64,000 nucleotides of DNA from Enterobacter oligotrophicus (GCF_009176645.1 NZ_AP019007.1:3348001-3412000), one strand, 5' to 3'; counted from the stretch's first letter, positions 53,027 to 63,921 are shown. The notes: generated by a model not told the origin, from the sequence alone. Program-made: numbers and translations.

Positions 53027-56000
53027 ATGGCTGAACCACGTTTCGTACACCTGCGGGTGCATAGCGACTACTCCATGATCGATGGGCTGGCAAAGACCGG
53101 GCCGCTGGTGAAAAAGGCGGCCGCGCTTGGCATGCCTGCGCTGGCGATCACCGATTTTACCAACCTGTGTGGCCTGGTGAAGTTCTACGGAACGGCGCAC
53201 GGCGCGGGGATAAAACCCATTGTTGGCGCGGATTTTCATGTCCAGAGCGATCTGCTTGGCGATGAATTGGCGCAGATTTCCGTGCTGGCAATGAACAACA
53301 TCGGCTATCAGAATCTCACTCTGCTGATTTCCAAAGCCTATCAGCGCGGCTATGGTGCGCTGGGGCCATGGATCGATCGCGACTGGCTGGCGGAACTGAA
53401 TGAAGGTCTGCTGCTGATCTCTGGTGGCCGTATGGGCGATGTCGGTAAAAGCCTGCTGCGTGGTAATAGTGCGCTGGTTGATCAATGCGTGTCGTTCTAC
53501 GAAGAGCATTTCCCGGATCGTTTTTACCTGGAACTGATCCGCACCGGCCGCGCAGATGAAGAGAGCTATCTGCATGCTGCGGTCGCGCTTGCCGAAGAGC
53601 GCGGCCTGCCTGTGGTGGCGACCAATGACGTGCGCTTCCTTGAGTCAGGTGATTTCGATGCACATGAGATCCGCGTAGCAATCCATGACGGCTTCACCCT
53701 CGACGATCCGAAACGCCCGCGCAACTACTCATCGCAGCAATATATGCGCAGCGAAGAGGAGATGTGCGAGCTCTTCTCCGACATCCCGGAAGCGCTGGAA
53801 AACAGCGTAGAGATTGCCAAGCGCTGTAACGTGACCGTGCGCCTCGGCGAATACTTCTTGCCGCAGTTCCCGACGGGAGATATGACCACGGAAGATTTCC
53901 TGGTCATGAAATCGAAAGAAGGTCTGGAAGAGCGTCTGGAATTCCTCTTCCCGGATGAAGCGGTCCGTAAAGAGAAGCGCCCTGAATACGACGAGCGCCT
54001 GGATATTGAACTTCAGGTGATCAACCAGATGGGCTTCCCAGGCTACTTCCTGATCGTAATGGAGTTTATCCAGTGGTCGAAGGATAACGGCGTACCTGTA
54101 GGTCCGGGCCGTGGCTCCGGTGCCGGCTCACTGGTAGCCTATGCGCTGAAAATCACCGACCTCGACCCGCTGGAATTTGACCTGCTGTTCGAACGTTTCC
54201 TTAACCCGGAACGTGTCTCCATGCCCGACTTCGACGTTGACTTCTGTATGGAGAAACGCGACCAGGTTATTGAGCATGTAGCAGACATGTACGGCCGTGA
54301 TGCGGTATCGCAAATTATTACCTTCGGTACAATGGCGGCGAAAGCGGTAATCCGCGACGTGGGCCGTGTGCTGGGGCATCCATACGGCTTTGTCGACCGC
54401 ATCTCTAAACTGGTGCCGCCCGATCCCGGCATGACGCTGGCAAAAGCGTTTGAAGCTGAGCCGCAACTGCCGGAGATCTACGAAGCCGACGAAGAAGTTA
54501 AAGCGCTGATCGACATGGCGCGCAAGCTGGAAGGCGTGACGCGTAACGCCGGTAAGCATGCGGGGGGCGTGGTTATCGCCCCGACCAAAATTACCGACTT
54601 TGCACCGCTTTACTGTGATGAAGCGGGCCAGCACCCGGTCACTCAGTTTGATAAAAACGACGTTGAATATGCCGGGCTGGTGAAGTTCGACTTCCTCGGT
54701 CTGCGCACGCTGACCATCATCAACTGGGCGCTGGAGATGATCAACGCCCGCCGCGAGAAGAACGGCGAACCGCCGCTGGATATCGCGGCCATCCCGCTGG
54801 ATGACAAGAAAAGTTTCGACATGCTGCAGCGCTCGGAGACGACAGCCGTCTTCCAGCTTGAATCCCGCGGCATGAAAGATCTGATTAAACGTCTGCAGCC
54901 TGACTGCTTCGAAGATATGATCGCGCTCGTGGCCCTGTTCCGTCCGGGGCCGCTGCAGTCGGGCATGGTTGATAACTTTATCGACCGTAAGCACGGGCGC
55001 GAAGAGATTTCTTACCCGGATGTTCAGTGGCAGCATGAAAGCCTGAAACCGGTACTGGAGCCAACCTACGGCATTATCCTGTATCAGGAACAGGTTATGC
55101 AGATTGCCCAGGTGCTTTCCGGCTATACGCTTGGCGGCGCGGACATGCTGCGTCGTGCGATGGGTAAGAAAAAGCCGGAAGAGATGGCCAAGCAGCGTTC
55201 CATCTTTGAAGACGGGGCGAAGAAAAACGGCGTTGACGGCGAGCTGGCGATGAAAATCTTCGACCTGGTGGAGAAATTCGCCGGTTACGGATTTAACAAA
55301 TCGCACTCCGCTGCCTATGCTTTGGTGTCATATCAGACGCTGTGGCTGAAAGCGCACTATCCCGCTGAATTCATGGCGGCAGTCATGACCGCCGATATGG
55401 ATAACACCGAGAAGGTGGTTGGCCTGGTGGATGAGTGCTGGCGCATGGGGCTTAAGATCCTGCCGCCGGATATCAATTCGGGCCTCTATCATTTCCACGT
55501 CAACGACGAGGGTGAAATTGTTTACGGCATCGGCGCGATCAAAGGCGTGGGGGAAGGCCCGATCGAGGCGATCATCGAAGCGCGTAACAACGGCGGGTAT
55601 TTCCGCGAATTGTTTGATCTTTGCGCCCGTACCGATACCAAAAAACTGAACCGTCGCGTGCTCGAAAAACTGATCATGTCCGGCGCGTTCGACAGGCTGG
55701 GGCCGCACCGTGCTGCGCTGATGAACTCGCTGGGCGATGCCCTGAAAGCCGCCGATCAGCACGCGAAAGCGGAAGCGATCGGCCAGGCGGATATGTTCGG
55801 CGTGCTGGCGGAAGAGCCGGAGCAGATTGAGCAGTCCTACGCCAGCTGCCAGCCGTGGCCTGAACAGGTGGTACTGGATGGTGAGCGCGAAACGTTAGGT
55901 TTGTACCTGACGGGCCACCCAATCAACCAGTACATCAAAGAAATTGAGCGCTATGTCGGAGGCTACCGGCTGAAAGACATGCATCCGACAGAACGTGGTA

Positions 56001-56509
56001 AAATCACCACGGCTGCGGGGCTCGTGATTGCTGCAAGGGTAATGGTCACCAAGCGCGGCAATCGTATCGGCATCTGTACGCTGGATGACCGTTCCGGGCG
56101 TCTGGAGGTGATGTTGTTCACCGACGCGCTGGATAAATACCAGCAATTGCTGGAAAAAGACCGCATACTTATCGTCAGCGGACAGGTCAGCTTTGATGAC
56201 TTCAGCGGCGGGCTTAAAATGACCGCCCGCGAAGTGATGGACATTGACGAAGCCCGTGAAAAATATGCTCGCGGGCTTGCTATCTCGCTGACGGACAGGC
56301 AAATTGATGACCAGCTTTTAAACCGACTCCGTCAGTCTCTGGAACCCCACCGCTCGGGGACCATTCCAGTACATCTCTACTATCAGAGGGCGGATGCACG
56401 TGCGCGGTTGCGCTTTGGTGCAACGTGGCGTGTCTCTCCGAGCGATCGTTTACTGAACGATCTGCGTGGCCTCATTGGTTCGGAGCAGGTGGAACTGGAG
56501 TTTGACTAA
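53027..56509 (+). CDS. dnaE: DNA polymerase III alpha subunit
   Basis: DnaE is the catalytic subunit of the replicative DNA polymerase, working with epsilon, theta and the beta clamp. It has 1160 aa, the E. coli length. Domain order is an N-terminal PHP domain ([13 protein letters not shown]), the C-family polymerase palm with catalytic Asp401 and Asp403 in [13 protein letters not shown] and the third Asp in FDFLGLRTL, then fingers and a tandem helix-hairpin-helix region ([15 protein letters not shown]). The internal clamp-binding motif QADMF is about residue 920, followed by an OB fold and a tau-binding tail. It is flanked by rnhB and accA. Confidence 0.99.
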   Translation: MAEPRFVHLRVHSDYSMIDGLAKTGPLVKKAAALGMPALAITDFTNLCGLVKFYGTAHGAGIKPIVGADFHVQSDLLGDELAQISVLAMNNIGYQNLTLLISKAYQRGYGALGPWIDRDWLAELNEGLLLISGGRMGDVGKSLLRGNSALVDQCVSFYEEHFPDRFYLELIRTGRADEESYLHAAVALAEERGLPVVATNDVRFLESGDFDAHEIRVAIHDGFTLDDPKRPRNYSSQQYMRSEEEMCELFSDIPEALENSVEIAKRCNVTVRLGEYFLPQFPTGDMTTEDFLVMKSKEGLEERLEFLFPDEAVRKEKRPEYDERLDIELQVINQMGFPGYFLIVMEFIQWSKDNGVPVGPGRGSGAGSLVAYALKITDLDPLEFDLLFERFLNPERVSMPDFDVDFCMEKRDQVIEHVADMYGRDAVSQIITFGTMAAKAVIRDVGRVLGHPYGFVDRISKLVPPDPGMTLAKAFEAEPQLPEIYEADEEVKALIDMARKLEGVTRNAGKHAGGVVIAPTKITDFAPLYCDEAGQHPVTQFDKNDVEYAGLVKFDFLGLRTLTIINWALEMINARREKNGEPPLDIAAIPLDDKKSFDMLQRSETTAVFQLESRGMKDLIKRLQPDCFEDMIALVALFRPGPLQSGMVDNFIDRKHGREEISYPDVQWQHESLKPVLEPTYGIILYQEQVMQIAQVLSGYTLGGADMLRRAMGKKKPEEMAKQRSIFEDGAKKNGVDGELAMKIFDLVEKFAGYGFNKSHSAAYALVSYQTLWLKAHYPAEFMAAVMTADMDNTEKVVGLVDECWRMGLKILPPDINSGLYHFHVNDEGEIVYGIGAIKGVGEGPIEAIIEARNNGGYFRELFDLCARTDTKKLNRRVLEKLIMSGAFDRLGPHRAALMNSLGDALKAADQHAKAEAIGQADMFGVLAEEPEQIEQSYASCQPWPEQVVLDGERETLGLYLTGHPINQYIKEIERYVGGYRLKDMHPTERGKITTAAGLVIAARVMVTKRGNRIGICTLDDRSGRLEVMLFTDALDKYQQLLEKDRILIVSGQVSFDDFSGGLKMTAREVMDIDEAREKYARGLAISLTDRQIDDQLLNRLRQSLEPHRSGTIPVHLYYQRADARARLRFGATWRVSPSDRLLNDLRGLIGSEQVELEFD

Positions 56510-56521
56510 TACAGGAATACT

Positions 56522-57481
56522 ATGAGTCTGAATTTCCTTGATTTCGAACAGCCGATTGCTGAGCTGGAAGCGAAAATCGATTCTCTGACAGCAGTGAGCC
56601 GTCAGGATGAAAAACTGGATATTAACATCGACGAAGAAGTGCATCGTCTGCGTGAAAAAAGCGTAGAACTGACGCGCAAAATCTTTGCCGATCTCGGCGC
56701 ATGGCAGATCGCCCAGTTGGCGCGTCACCCTCAGCGCCCGTACACCCTGGATTATGTCCGCCTGGCGTTTGATGAATTTGACGAACTGGCAGGCGATCGC
56801 GCATACGCTGACGATAAAGCTATCGTGGGCGGTATCGCACGTCTGGACGGACGCCCGGTGATGATCATTGGTCATCAGAAAGGCCGCGAAACCAAAGAGA
56901 AAATCCGTCGTAACTTTGGTATGCCTGCACCAGAAGGTTACCGTAAGGCGCTGCGCCTGATGGAGATGGCTGAGCGCTTCAACATGCCCATCATCACCTT
57001 TATCGACACCCCAGGTGCTTATCCTGGCGTGGGTGCAGAAGAGCGCGGTCAGTCTGAAGCCATCGCGCGTAACCTGCGTGAGATGTCTCGCCTGAGCGTG
57101 CCGGTCATCTGTACCGTTATCGGTGAAGGTGGCTCCGGTGGTGCGCTGGCGATTGGCGTGGGCGATAAAGTGAATATGCTGCAGTACAGCACCTATTCCG
57201 TTATCTCTCCGGAAGGTTGTGCGTCTATTCTGTGGAAGAGCGCCGATAAAGCGCCGCTGGCTGCAGAAGCGATGGGCATCATTGCTCCGCGCCTGAAAGA
57301 GCTGAAGCTGATCGACACCGTGATCCCGGAACCACTGGGGGGGGCGCATCGTAAGCCAGAAGTGATGGCCGCGTCTCTGAAAGCACAACTGTTGGCAGAC
57401 CTGGCGGATCTGGACGTGCTGAGCAAAGAAGATTTGCTTAACCGTCGTTACCAGCGCCTGATGACCTACGGTTACGCGTAA
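56522..57481 (+). CDS. accA: Acetyl-CoA carboxylase carboxyltransferase alpha subunit
   Basis: AccA with AccD forms the carboxyltransferase that moves carboxyl from biotinylated AccB to acetyl-CoA, giving malonyl-CoA for fatty acids. It has 319 aa. The crotonase-like fold shows [41 protein letters not shown] (about residues 160-185), and the oxyanion-hole segment [35 protein letters not shown] is the standard N-terminus. It is 12 nt after dnaE and ends at a strong hairpin. Confidence 0.99.
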   Translation: MSLNFLDFEQPIAELEAKIDSLTAVSRQDEKLDINIDEEVHRLREKSVELTRKIFADLGAWQIAQLARHPQRPYTLDYVRLAFDEFDELAGDRAYADDKAIVGGIARLDGRPVMIIGHQKGRETKEKIRRNFGMPAPEGYRKALRLMEMAERFNMPIITFIDTPGAYPGVGAEERGQSEAIARNLREMSRLSVPVICTVIGEGGSGGALAIGVGDKVNMLQYSTYSVISPEGCASILWKSADKAPLAAEAMGIIAPRLKELKLIDTVIPEPLGGAHRKPEVMAASLKAQLLADLADLDVLSKEDLLNRRYQRLMTYGYA

Positions 57482-57499
57482 GTTTCACAATTATCTGAA

Positions 57500-57526
57500 A
57501 AGCCGCACACTGTTGCGGCTTTTTTT
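57500..57526 (+). terminator. Rho-independent terminator after accA
   Basis: AGCCGCA (57501-57507) pairs with TGCGGCT (57514-57520) and is followed by seven Ts. It begins 19 nt after the accA stop. It closes the long rseP/lpx/dnaE/accA gene row. Confidence 0.9.
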
Positions 57527-57581
57527 ATACCTGCGGTTTAGCCTGGCTATGCTTAGCTAATGTTTTTCAAGGAGGTAACCC

Positions 57582-59714
57582 GTGAATATTATTGCCATTA
57601 TGGGGCCACACGGTGTCTTTTATAAAGACGAGCCCATCAAGGAGCTGGAGCAAGCCCTGCAATCCCGTGGATTCCAGCTTATCTGGCCGCACAACAGCGC
57701 CGATCTGCTGAAATTCATCGAGCATAACCCGCGTATCTGCGGCGTGATCTTCGACTGGGACGAATACGATCTGGAGCTGTGCAGCGATATTAACAAGCTG
57801 AATGAATATCTCCCGCTGTATGCGTTTATCAACACTCACTCGACGATGGATGTCAGCGCCCACGATATGCGTATGGCGCTGTGGTTCTTTGAATACTCCC
57901 TCGGCGTGGCGGAAGATATTGCGACCCGTATTCAGCAATACACCGGGGAATATCTTGATAACATCACGCCGCCGTTTACCCGTGCGCTTTTCACCTACGT
58001 AAAGGAAGGAAAATATACTTTCTGTACGCCAGGTCATATGGCGGGAACGGCCTATCAGAAAAGCCCGGTGGGTTGCCTGTTTTATGATTTCTTTGGCGGA
58101 AACACGCTGAAAGCGGACGTGTCGATTTCGGTGACGGAGCTAGGCTCGTTGCTTGACCATACCGGACCGCATCTGGAAGCCGAAGAGTATATTGCCCGCA
58201 CCTTCGGTGCCGAGCAGAGTTATATGGTGACCAACGGCACCTCGACCTCAAACAAAATTGTCGGCATGTACGCCGCCCCGGCTGGCAGTACGCTATTGAT
58301 CGACCGTAACTGCCACAAGTCTCTGGCCCATTTACTGATGATGAGCGATGTTGTACCGCTATGGCTGTCTCCCACGCGTAACGCGCTTGGTATTCTTGGC
58401 GGCATTCCACGCCGTGAATTCACGCATGCTGCCATTGAAAACAAAGTTGCGGCGATCCCTGAGGCAAGTTGGCCAATCCATGCGGTGATCACCAACTCTA
58501 CCTATGACGGGCTGCTGTACAACACGAACTGGATCAAACAGACGCTGGATGTGCCCTCAATCCACTTTGATTCCGCGTGGGTGCCTTACACCAATTTCCA
58601 TCCGATTTACGAAGGGAAAAGTGGCATGAGCGGCGAGCGCGTGCCGGGCAAAGTGTTCTTCGAAACCCAGTCGACCCACAAGATGCTGGCAGCATTTTCC
58701 CAGGCCTCGCTCATTCACATCAAAGGCGAATATGACGAGGACACGTTTAACGAAGCCTTTATGATGCACACCACTACTTCGCCGAGCTATCCCCTGGTGG
58801 CATCCATTGAAACGGCGGCGGCAATGCTGCGTGGCAATCCGGGCAAACGTCTGATCAATCGTTCGGTGGAACGGGCGCTGCATTTCCGCAAAGAAGTCCA
58901 GCGACTGAAAGATGAAGCCGACGGCTGGTTCTTTGATATCTGGCAGCCGGAAGAGATTGAAGAGGCGGAGTGCTGGTCTGTCGCGCCGGGTGCAAGCTGG
59001 CACGGCTTTCGTGATGCCGATGCGGACCATATGTTCCTTGACCCGGTGAAAGTGACGATCCTGACGCCGGGCATGGACGAGCAGGGTGTCATGGGCGATG
59101 AAGGGATACCCGCTGCGCTGGTGGCGAAGTTCCTTGATGAACGTGGTGTGGTGGTGGAAAAGACCGGACCCTATAACCTGTTATTCCTGTTCAGCATTGG
59201 GATAGACAAAACCCGTGCGATGGGGCTATTGCGTGGCCTGATGGAGTTTAAGCGTGCCTACGATCTAAACCTGCGGGTCAAAAACATGCTTCCTGATCTC
59301 TATGCAGAAGATCCTGACTTCTACCGCAACATGCGCATCCAGGATCTGGCGCAGGGTATCCACAAACTGATCCGCCAGCACGATCTGCCGCGCCTGATGC
59401 TACAGGCGTTTGACGTGTTGCCGGAGATGAAGCTGACGCCGCACAAGGCGTGGCAGCGTCAGGTGAAAGGCGAGGTGGAGACCATTGAGCTGGAAAACCT
59501 GGTCGGGCGCGTCTCAGCCAATATGATCCTGCCTTATCCGCCTGGCGTGCCTCTTCTGATGCCGGGAGAGATGATCACTGAGAAGAGCCGGGCGGTGCTC
59601 GATTTTCTGCTGATGCTCTGCTCTGTCGGGCGTCATTATCCGGGCTTTGAGACAGATATCCATGGCGCGAAGCGTGATGAGAACGGCGCGTACTGGGTCC
59701 GAGTCCTAAAATAA
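57582..59714 (+). CDS. ldcC: Constitutive lysine decarboxylase
   Basis: LdcC decarboxylates lysine to cadaverine with PLP. It has 710 aa, near the E. coli LdcC length of 713. The N-terminal wing (receiver-like) domain MNIIAIMGPHGVFYKD is followed by the PLP fold. The cofactor lysine is in FFETQSTHKMLAAFSQ (about residue 367), with GTPGHMAGTAYQ-like and NGTSTSNKIVGM segments before it. Placement after accA, with no cadB or cadC neighbour, favours LdcC over the acid-inducible CadA. The start GTG 57582 follows AAGGAGG. No clear terminator is seen after it. Confidence 0.96.
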   Translation: MNIIAIMGPHGVFYKDEPIKELEQALQSRGFQLIWPHNSADLLKFIEHNPRICGVIFDWDEYDLELCSDINKLNEYLPLYAFINTHSTMDVSAHDMRMALWFFEYSLGVAEDIATRIQQYTGEYLDNITPPFTRALFTYVKEGKYTFCTPGHMAGTAYQKSPVGCLFYDFFGGNTLKADVSISVTELGSLLDHTGPHLEAEEYIARTFGAEQSYMVTNGTSTSNKIVGMYAAPAGSTLLIDRNCHKSLAHLLMMSDVVPLWLSPTRNALGILGGIPRREFTHAAIENKVAAIPEASWPIHAVITNSTYDGLLYNTNWIKQTLDVPSIHFDSAWVPYTNFHPIYEGKSGMSGERVPGKVFFETQSTHKMLAAFSQASLIHIKGEYDEDTFNEAFMMHTTTSPSYPLVASIETAAAMLRGNPGKRLINRSVERALHFRKEVQRLKDEADGWFFDIWQPEEIEEAECWSVAPGASWHGFRDADADHMFLDPVKVTILTPGMDEQGVMGDEGIPAALVAKFLDERGVVVEKTGPYNLLFLFSIGIDKTRAMGLLRGLMEFKRAYDLNLRVKNMLPDLYAEDPDFYRNMRIQDLAQGIHKLIRQHDLPRLMLQAFDVLPEMKLTPHKAWQRQVKGEVETIELENLVGRVSANMILPYPPGVPLLMPGEMITEKSRAVLDFLLMLCSVGRHYPGFETDIHGAKRDENGAYWVRVLK

Positions 59715-59779
59715 AGGTGACCGCTTGCCAGGGGCGGGTTGTCGGTTGTAACGTTCAGGCATCATAAAAAGGAGAAGCT

Positions 59780-60169
59780 ATGCTGGGTTTAAAACAGGTT
59801 CATCATATTGCGATCATTGCCACCGATTACGCGAAAAGTAAGGCGTTCTACTGCGACATCCTGGGCTTTACGCTGTTAAGCGAGGTATACCGTGAGGAGC
59901 GAGATTCCTGGAAAGGTGACCTGGCATTAAACGGGCAATATGTCATTGAGCTGTTCTCCTTTCCCTTCCCGCCTGCGCGTCCATCGCGCCCGGAAGCCTG
60001 CGGGCTTCGTCATCTTGCTTTCAGTGTCGATGATCTCGATCGCGCGGTAAAATATCTGGAAGAGCACGGTGTAAAGTGCGAAGCGATTCGTATCGACCCT
60101 TTTACCAGCAAGCGTTTTACTTTCTTCAACGATCCGGACGGCCTCCCGCTGGAGCTTTACCAGCAGTAA
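59780..60169 (+). CDS. yaeR: VOC-family (glyoxalase/dioxygenase fold) protein YaeR
   Basis: This is a 129-aa single-domain VOC protein whose substrate is not known. The two beta-alpha-beta-beta-beta modules are clear: HHIAIIATDYAKSKAFYCDILGF (residues 6-28) and LRHLAFSVDDLDRAVKYLEEHG (about residues 75-95). Likely metal ligands are the His pair at the start of each module and the Glu residues in VIELF and PLELYQQ. The start ATG follows AAAGGAGAAG. It lies between ldcC and tilS, as in E. coli, and ends at a terminator. No function is inferred beyond the fold. Confidence 0.93.
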   Translation: MLGLKQVHHIAIIATDYAKSKAFYCDILGFTLLSEVYREERDSWKGDLALNGQYVIELFSFPFPPARPSRPEACGLRHLAFSVDDLDRAVKYLEEHGVKCEAIRIDPFTSKRFTFFNDPDGLPLELYQQ

Positions 60170-60186
60170 TTCTCATCCTGTGTGAT

Positions 60187-60213
60187 AATGCCCGCTCAGT
60201 TCGGGCATTTTTA
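60187..60213 (+). terminator. Terminator between yaeR and tilS
   Basis: TGCCCG (60189-60194) pairs with CGGGCA (60202-60207) with a flanking A-T match and is followed by five Ts. It lies 18 nt after the yaeR stop and 14 nt before the tilS start. Confidence 0.85.
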
Positions 60214-60226
60214 TGTGTAATTTTCT

Positions 60227-61513
60227 ATGACCCTACCCGTTATTGCGCAAGCCGTTTCACCGTACCGCCAACTGCTGGTGGGGTTTAGCGGTGGTCTGGA
60301 TTCCACCGTTCTGCTCCATCGGCTTAAACGCTGGCGTGACCAGGAGCCTGACGTTCAGTTACGGGCGATGCATATCCATCACGGGCTCAGTCAACATGCC
60401 GACGAATGGGTGGCGCACTGTGAAGCGTTATGCGCGCAGTGGTCAATTCCGCTCATTGTTGAGCGGGTAAGCCTCCGGCAGGAAGGTCTGGGCACTGAAG
60501 CGCAGGCGCGAAAAGCCCGCTACGCTGCGTTTGCCAGCGCGCTGCAACCCTCAGAAGCGCTGATCACGGCGCAACATCTGGATGACCAGTGCGAGACCTT
60601 TTTGCTCGCACTGAAGCGGGGAAGTGGTCCGGCGGGGTTATCCGCCATGCCTGAACGTACTGATTTTGCCGGTACGCATTTAATTCGACCATTGCTGGGT
60701 GAAACGCGCGCTTCACTGGAAGCCTGGGCGCGCCAGCATCAATTGAGCTGGATTGAAGATGAGAGCAACCAGGATGCCAGCTATGACCGTAATTTCCTGC
60801 GTCTGCACGTCATTCCATTGCTGACTGAGCGCTGGCCCCATTTTGCCGAGGCTACAGCAAGAAGTGCTGCGCTATGCGCCGAACAGGAAACGCTGCTGGA
60901 TGAGTTGCTGAGCGACGAGCTGACAGCATTGACGTCAGATGATGGGGCGCTGGCGATCGCGCCATTAGACGCGATGAGCGCGGTGCGTCGTGCCGCGTTG
61001 TTACGCCGCTGGCTGGCGACGCACAATGCGGTTATGCCATCCCGCACAATGCTAAACCGTATCTGGGATGAAGTGGCCCTGTCGCGCGAGGATGCTTCTC
61101 CGTGTGTGCATTTAAACGGCTTTGACGTGAGACGCTATCAGGGGCAACTCTGGTGGATAAAATCTACGCCGTCGCTTGTTGACGTTGTGCTCGACTGGCC
61201 GATGCCAGGAGATCCGCTGGTGCTGCCATGTGATGCGGGAGTCGTTTCTCTGGCTAAAATGGGTAACGTGCGCCTGCCTGAGGCTGGTGAGAAGGTTACC
61301 GTGCGGTTTAAAGCCAGCGGTATGTTGCATATTGTCGGGCGTAATGGCGGGCGTAAACTGAAGAAGATCTGGCAGGAGAATAATGTCCCCCCCTGGCGGC
61401 GAGATACCACTCCGCTGTTGTTTTATGGCGAGACGCTGATTGCGGCTGCGGGCGTATTCGTGACGGAAGAGGGGTGGAGTGAAAAAGGCGTTTGTTTTGA
61501 ATGGAAAGTGTAA
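60227..61513 (+). CDS. tilS: tRNA(Ile)-lysidine synthase
   Basis: TilS attaches lysine to cytidine 34 of the CAU-anticodon tRNA(Ile), changing both its decoding and its charging from Met to Ile; it is essential. It has 428 aa. The PP-loop ATP motif [11 protein letters not shown] (residues 20-30) begins the N-ATPase domain. [20 protein letters not shown] and the catalytic [14 protein letters not shown] follow, and then the TilS substrate-binding C-terminal domains ([22 protein letters not shown]). It is convergent with rof across 28 nt. Confidence 0.97.
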   Translation: MTLPVIAQAVSPYRQLLVGFSGGLDSTVLLHRLKRWRDQEPDVQLRAMHIHHGLSQHADEWVAHCEALCAQWSIPLIVERVSLRQEGLGTEAQARKARYAAFASALQPSEALITAQHLDDQCETFLLALKRGSGPAGLSAMPERTDFAGTHLIRPLLGETRASLEAWARQHQLSWIEDESNQDASYDRNFLRLHVIPLLTERWPHFAEATARSAALCAEQETLLDELLSDELTALTSDDGALAIAPLDAMSAVRRAALLRRWLATHNAVMPSRTMLNRIWDEVALSREDASPCVHLNGFDVRRYQGQLWWIKSTPSLVDVVLDWPMPGDPLVLPCDAGVVSLAKMGNVRLPEAGEKVTVRFKASGMLHIVGRNGGRKLKKIWQENNVPPWRRDTTPLLFYGETLIAAAGVFVTEEGWSEKGVCFEWKV

Positions 61514-61535
61514 CGGGCAGCAAGGCTACCCGTTA
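61511..61535. terminator. Hairpin between convergent tilS and rof
   Basis: TAACGGG (61511-61517) pairs with CCCGTTA (61529-61535), partly over the tilS stop codon. It lacks strong T-runs, so it would be a weak bidirectional stop for both converging genes. Confidence 0.45.
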
Positions 61536-61541
61536 GTGATA

Positions 61542-61796
61542 TCAGGACTCGCTCACCACGACGGTGCCGATTTCCGGGTGGCTGAAGCTGGCTATTTTGT
61601 CCAGGCGAAGCTCACGCGTCGCACCGGCATTTTCCACTATCAGATATTCCACATTCTTACGTGAAACCAGATCGTTGGCTTTTGCCTTCAATACTTCGCC
61701 ATCTTTTAGCTCCAGCGTCAGTATTAAATGATGCTGGCAGGCGAGTTCGAGGTTGTCATAGTCATCACAATTGATGGGTTGATAAGTATCATTCAT
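61542..61796 (-). CDS. rof: Rho-binding antiterminator Rof
   Basis: Rof (YaeO) binds Rho and blocks its RNA loading, reducing Rho-dependent termination. It has 84 aa from ATG 61796, the E. coli length; an ATG two codons upstream (61802) is a less likely alternative. The acidic N-terminus ([19 protein letters not shown]) is the Rho-contacting part, followed by a small Sm-like beta barrel ([20 protein letters not shown]). The start overlaps the yaeP stop by 8 nt, so translation is probably coupled. Confidence 0.96.
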   Translation of the reverse strand: MNDTYQPINCDDYDNLELACQHHLILTLELKDGEVLKAKANDLVSRKNVEYLIVENAGATRELRLDKIASFSHPEIGTVVVSES

Positions 61797-61989
61797 CGAC
61801 ATAATCGCTCACCAGTAAATTCGCAGCAGCATACGCTGCTTTTTCCCTGACCGATTCTGAAAGGCGCTCATCAGAGGCCACTTCATTAAGCACTTTCAAT
61901 ACACAGCCCAACGCGTCCGGGACATACCCCAGATCTCCGCTGGCGATTTCCGCATACCGTTTGCGAATTAACTCACAATAATTATTCAC
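61789..61989 (-). CDS. yaeP: Conserved small protein YaeP (UPF0253)
   Basis: This is a 66-aa cytoplasmic protein of unknown function, conserved in enterobacteria and vibrios. The sequence [31 protein letters not shown] is close to E. coli YaeP. It is mostly helical and carries two cysteines. It overlaps rof by 8 nt on the minus strand and is divergent from yaeQ across about 195 bp. Its only clue to function is this tight link to the Rho inhibitor. The start ATG lies after GGGAGGGGATG on the minus strand, a strong ribosome site. Confidence 0.92.
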   Translation of the reverse strand: MNNYCELIRKRYAEIASGDLGYVPDALGCVLKVLNEVASDERLSESVREKAAYAAANLLVSDYVDE

Positions 61990-62184
61990 ATCCCCTCCCG
62001 CCAGCGCACTGACTTACTGTGAGATACCCTTAAGCCTACGAAGATAAACTCGGTTTAGCAAGGTGACTATACCATACTCATTTAAGCAATATCAGCGCCT
62101 TGATTGGGGGCGGTTCATCATCTGTAACAGCCTTTTGCTGCGGTTTTCGCTACAATGCGCACCTGATTCGAAAGGAGTTTCCTC

Positions 62185-62730
62185 ATGGCGCTGAAAGCGA
62201 CAATTTATAAAGCTGTGGTCAATGTAGCGGATCTTGACCGTAACCAGTTTCTGGATGCGTCATTAACGCTGGCGCGTCACCCCTCCGAAACCCAGGAGCG
62301 TATGATGCTGCGCTTGCTGGCGTGGGTGAAGTATGCCGACGAGCGTTTGCAGTTTACCCGTGGCTTAAGTGCGGAAGACGAGCCAGAGGCCTGGCTGCGC
62401 AACGATCACCTGGGTATCGACCTGTGGATTGAACTCGGCCTGCCGGATGAACGCCGGATTAAAAAGGCGTGCACCCAGTCGGCTGAAGTGGCGTTATTCG
62501 CGTATAATCAGCGTGCTGCAGAGATTTGGTGGCAACAAAACAAGAGCAAATGCGGGCAGTTTAAAAATCTTACCGTCTGGTATCTGGATGATGATCAACT
62601 GGCGCGCTTGAGTGAATTTGCCGGGCGCACTATGGTTTTGCAGGCAACCATTCAGGACGGCGCAATCTGGCTCTCTGATTCTCAGAATAATCTGGAAATT
62701 CACTTAACGGCCTGGCAGCCTGCGTCATGA
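62185..62730 (+). CDS. yaeQ: YaeQ family protein (PD-(D/E)XK fold)
   Basis: YaeQ is a 181-aa cytoplasmic protein that structurally resembles PD-(D/E)XK nucleases; its activity is not established. It opens [20 protein letters not shown] and contains [32 protein letters not shown] (about residues 63-95), where Asp and Glu precede the Glu and Lys of the presumed active site. It follows AAAGGAG and overlaps arfB by 4 nt (ATGA), so the two are probably translated together. It is divergent from yaeP; a TACAAT -10-like box lies near 62149-62154. Confidence 0.94.
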   Translation: MALKATIYKAVVNVADLDRNQFLDASLTLARHPSETQERMMLRLLAWVKYADERLQFTRGLSAEDEPEAWLRNDHLGIDLWIELGLPDERRIKKACTQSAEVALFAYNQRAAEIWWQQNKSKCGQFKNLTVWYLDDDQLARLSEFAGRTMVLQATIQDGAIWLSDSQNNLEIHLTAWQPAS

Positions 62731-63143
62731 TTGTTCTGTCCCGAAACGTCAGCATCCCTGATAACGAGCTGGAGATTACGGCAATCCGTGCTCAGGGTGC
62801 GGGTGGGCAGCATGTTAACAAGGCCTCAACGGCTATCCACTTGCGCTTTGACATTCGGGCCTCCAGCCTGCCAGAGTATTATAAAGAAAGTCTGCTCGCT
62901 GCCAGCCATCACCTGATTACCAGCGACGGTGTCATCGTGATCAAAGCACAGGAGTACCGCAGCCAGGAGTTAAACCGGGAGGCGGCACTTTCCAGGCTGG
63001 TGGCGGTCATAAAAGAGTTAACTGCAGTGCAAAAAAGCCGTCGGGCAACACGTCCTACTCGCGCCTCGAAAGAGCGCCGGTTGTCGTCGAAGGCACAAAA
63101 ATCCACAGTGAAAGCACTACGCGGTAAAGTTCGTCACCCATAA
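62727..63143 (+). CDS. arfB: Alternative ribosome-rescue factor B
   Basis: ArfB (YaeJ) rescues ribosomes stalled on messages without a stop codon by hydrolysing the peptidyl-tRNA in the A site. It has 138 aa. The catalytic GGQ is at residues 26-28 in [15 protein letters not shown], as in release factors. The C-terminal tail, from about residue 100, is a Lys/Arg/Ser-rich helix ([18 protein letters not shown]) that enters the mRNA channel. It overlaps yaeQ by 4 nt and ends 39 nt before nlpE. Confidence 0.97.
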   Translation: MIVLSRNVSIPDNELEITAIRAQGAGGQHVNKASTAIHLRFDIRASSLPEYYKESLLAASHHLITSDGVIVIKAQEYRSQELNREAALSRLVAVIKELTAVQKSRRATRPTRASKERRLSSKAQKSTVKALRGKVRHP

Positions 63144-63182
63144 CGTGGCGAAAGGGAACACACTTTTCATAAGGAATTCATT

Positions 63183-63881
63183 GTGAAAAAAGCATTATGG
63201 TCAGCACTGGCAGTGAGTACACTGTTTGCGCTTTTCGGGTGTAACAACCGTTCAGAAACGCAGGTATTGCAGCCCACGCAGAATGAAGAATTAAAGCCGA
63301 TGCAGCAGAGCTGGCGCGGCGTATTACCGTGTGCGGATTGTGAAGGTATCGAAACTTCACTGTTCCTGGAAAAAGATGGCACATGGGTGATGAACCAGCG
63401 CTATCAGGGTGCTAAAGAACCGTCATCGTTTGCGACTTACGGAACGTGGGCGCGTACGGCTGAGAAGCTGGTATTGACCGATACCACCGGCGATAAAACC
63501 TGGTTCCGTCCTAAAGGGGAGAGCATGGAGATGCTCGATCGTGACGGCAACCCGATTGAGTCCCAGTTCAACTACACGCTGGCTCCGGTGAAAGCGGCGC
63601 TGCCTGCAACGCCAATGGCGATGCGGGGCATGTATTTCTATATGGCGGATGCGGCGATCTTTACCGACTGCGCCACCGGTAAGAAAGTCAGCGTGGCGAA
63701 CAATGCTCAGCTGGAGCGCGATTATGCCGTTGCGCGCGGCAATGACAGTAAACCAGTATTGCTGACGGTTGACGGCCACTTTACGCTTGAGCCAAACCCG
63801 GACAGCGGCGAGCTGGTGAAAACGCTGGTGGCAGATAAAGACGCGAAGTTTGCTGCGGGGAAAGACTGCGAAAGCAAGTAA
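63183..63881 (+). CDS. nlpE: Outer-membrane lipoprotein NlpE (Cpx-activating, CutF)
   Basis: NlpE is an outer-membrane lipoprotein that signals surface contact, copper and lipoprotein-trafficking stress to the Cpx system. It has 232 aa from GTG 63183 after AAGGAATTC. The signal peptide ends in a lipobox, LFGC, with lipidated Cys20. The N-terminal barrel carries the CxxC pair Cys50-Cys53 (LPCADCEG). The C-terminal OB-like domain has Cys residues in IFTDCATGKK and GKDCESK that form the redox-sensitive disulfide. A strong bidirectional terminator follows. Confidence 0.97.
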   Translation: MKKALWSALAVSTLFALFGCNNRSETQVLQPTQNEELKPMQQSWRGVLPCADCEGIETSLFLEKDGTWVMNQRYQGAKEPSSFATYGTWARTAEKLVLTDTTGDKTWFRPKGESMEMLDRDGNPIESQFNYTLAPVKAALPATPMAMRGMYFYMADAAIFTDCATGKKVSVANNAQLERDYAVARGNDSKPVLLTVDGHFTLEPNPDSGELVKTLVADKDAKFAAGKDCESK

Positions 63882-63893
63882 GAGTTACCCATT

Positions 63894-63921
63894 AAAAAAC
63901 CCCGCACTGGCGGGGTTTTTT
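63894..63921. terminator. Bidirectional terminator between nlpE and proS
   Basis: AAAAAACCCCG (63894-63904) pairs with CGGGGTTTTTT (63911-63921) around a 6-nt loop. It lies between the convergent genes nlpE and proS and works in both directions. Confidence 0.93.

Noticed and set aside
54128..55306. A 392-codon open frame antisense to dnaE
   Set aside because: Low-complexity mirror of the dnaE codons; no start signal or homology seen.
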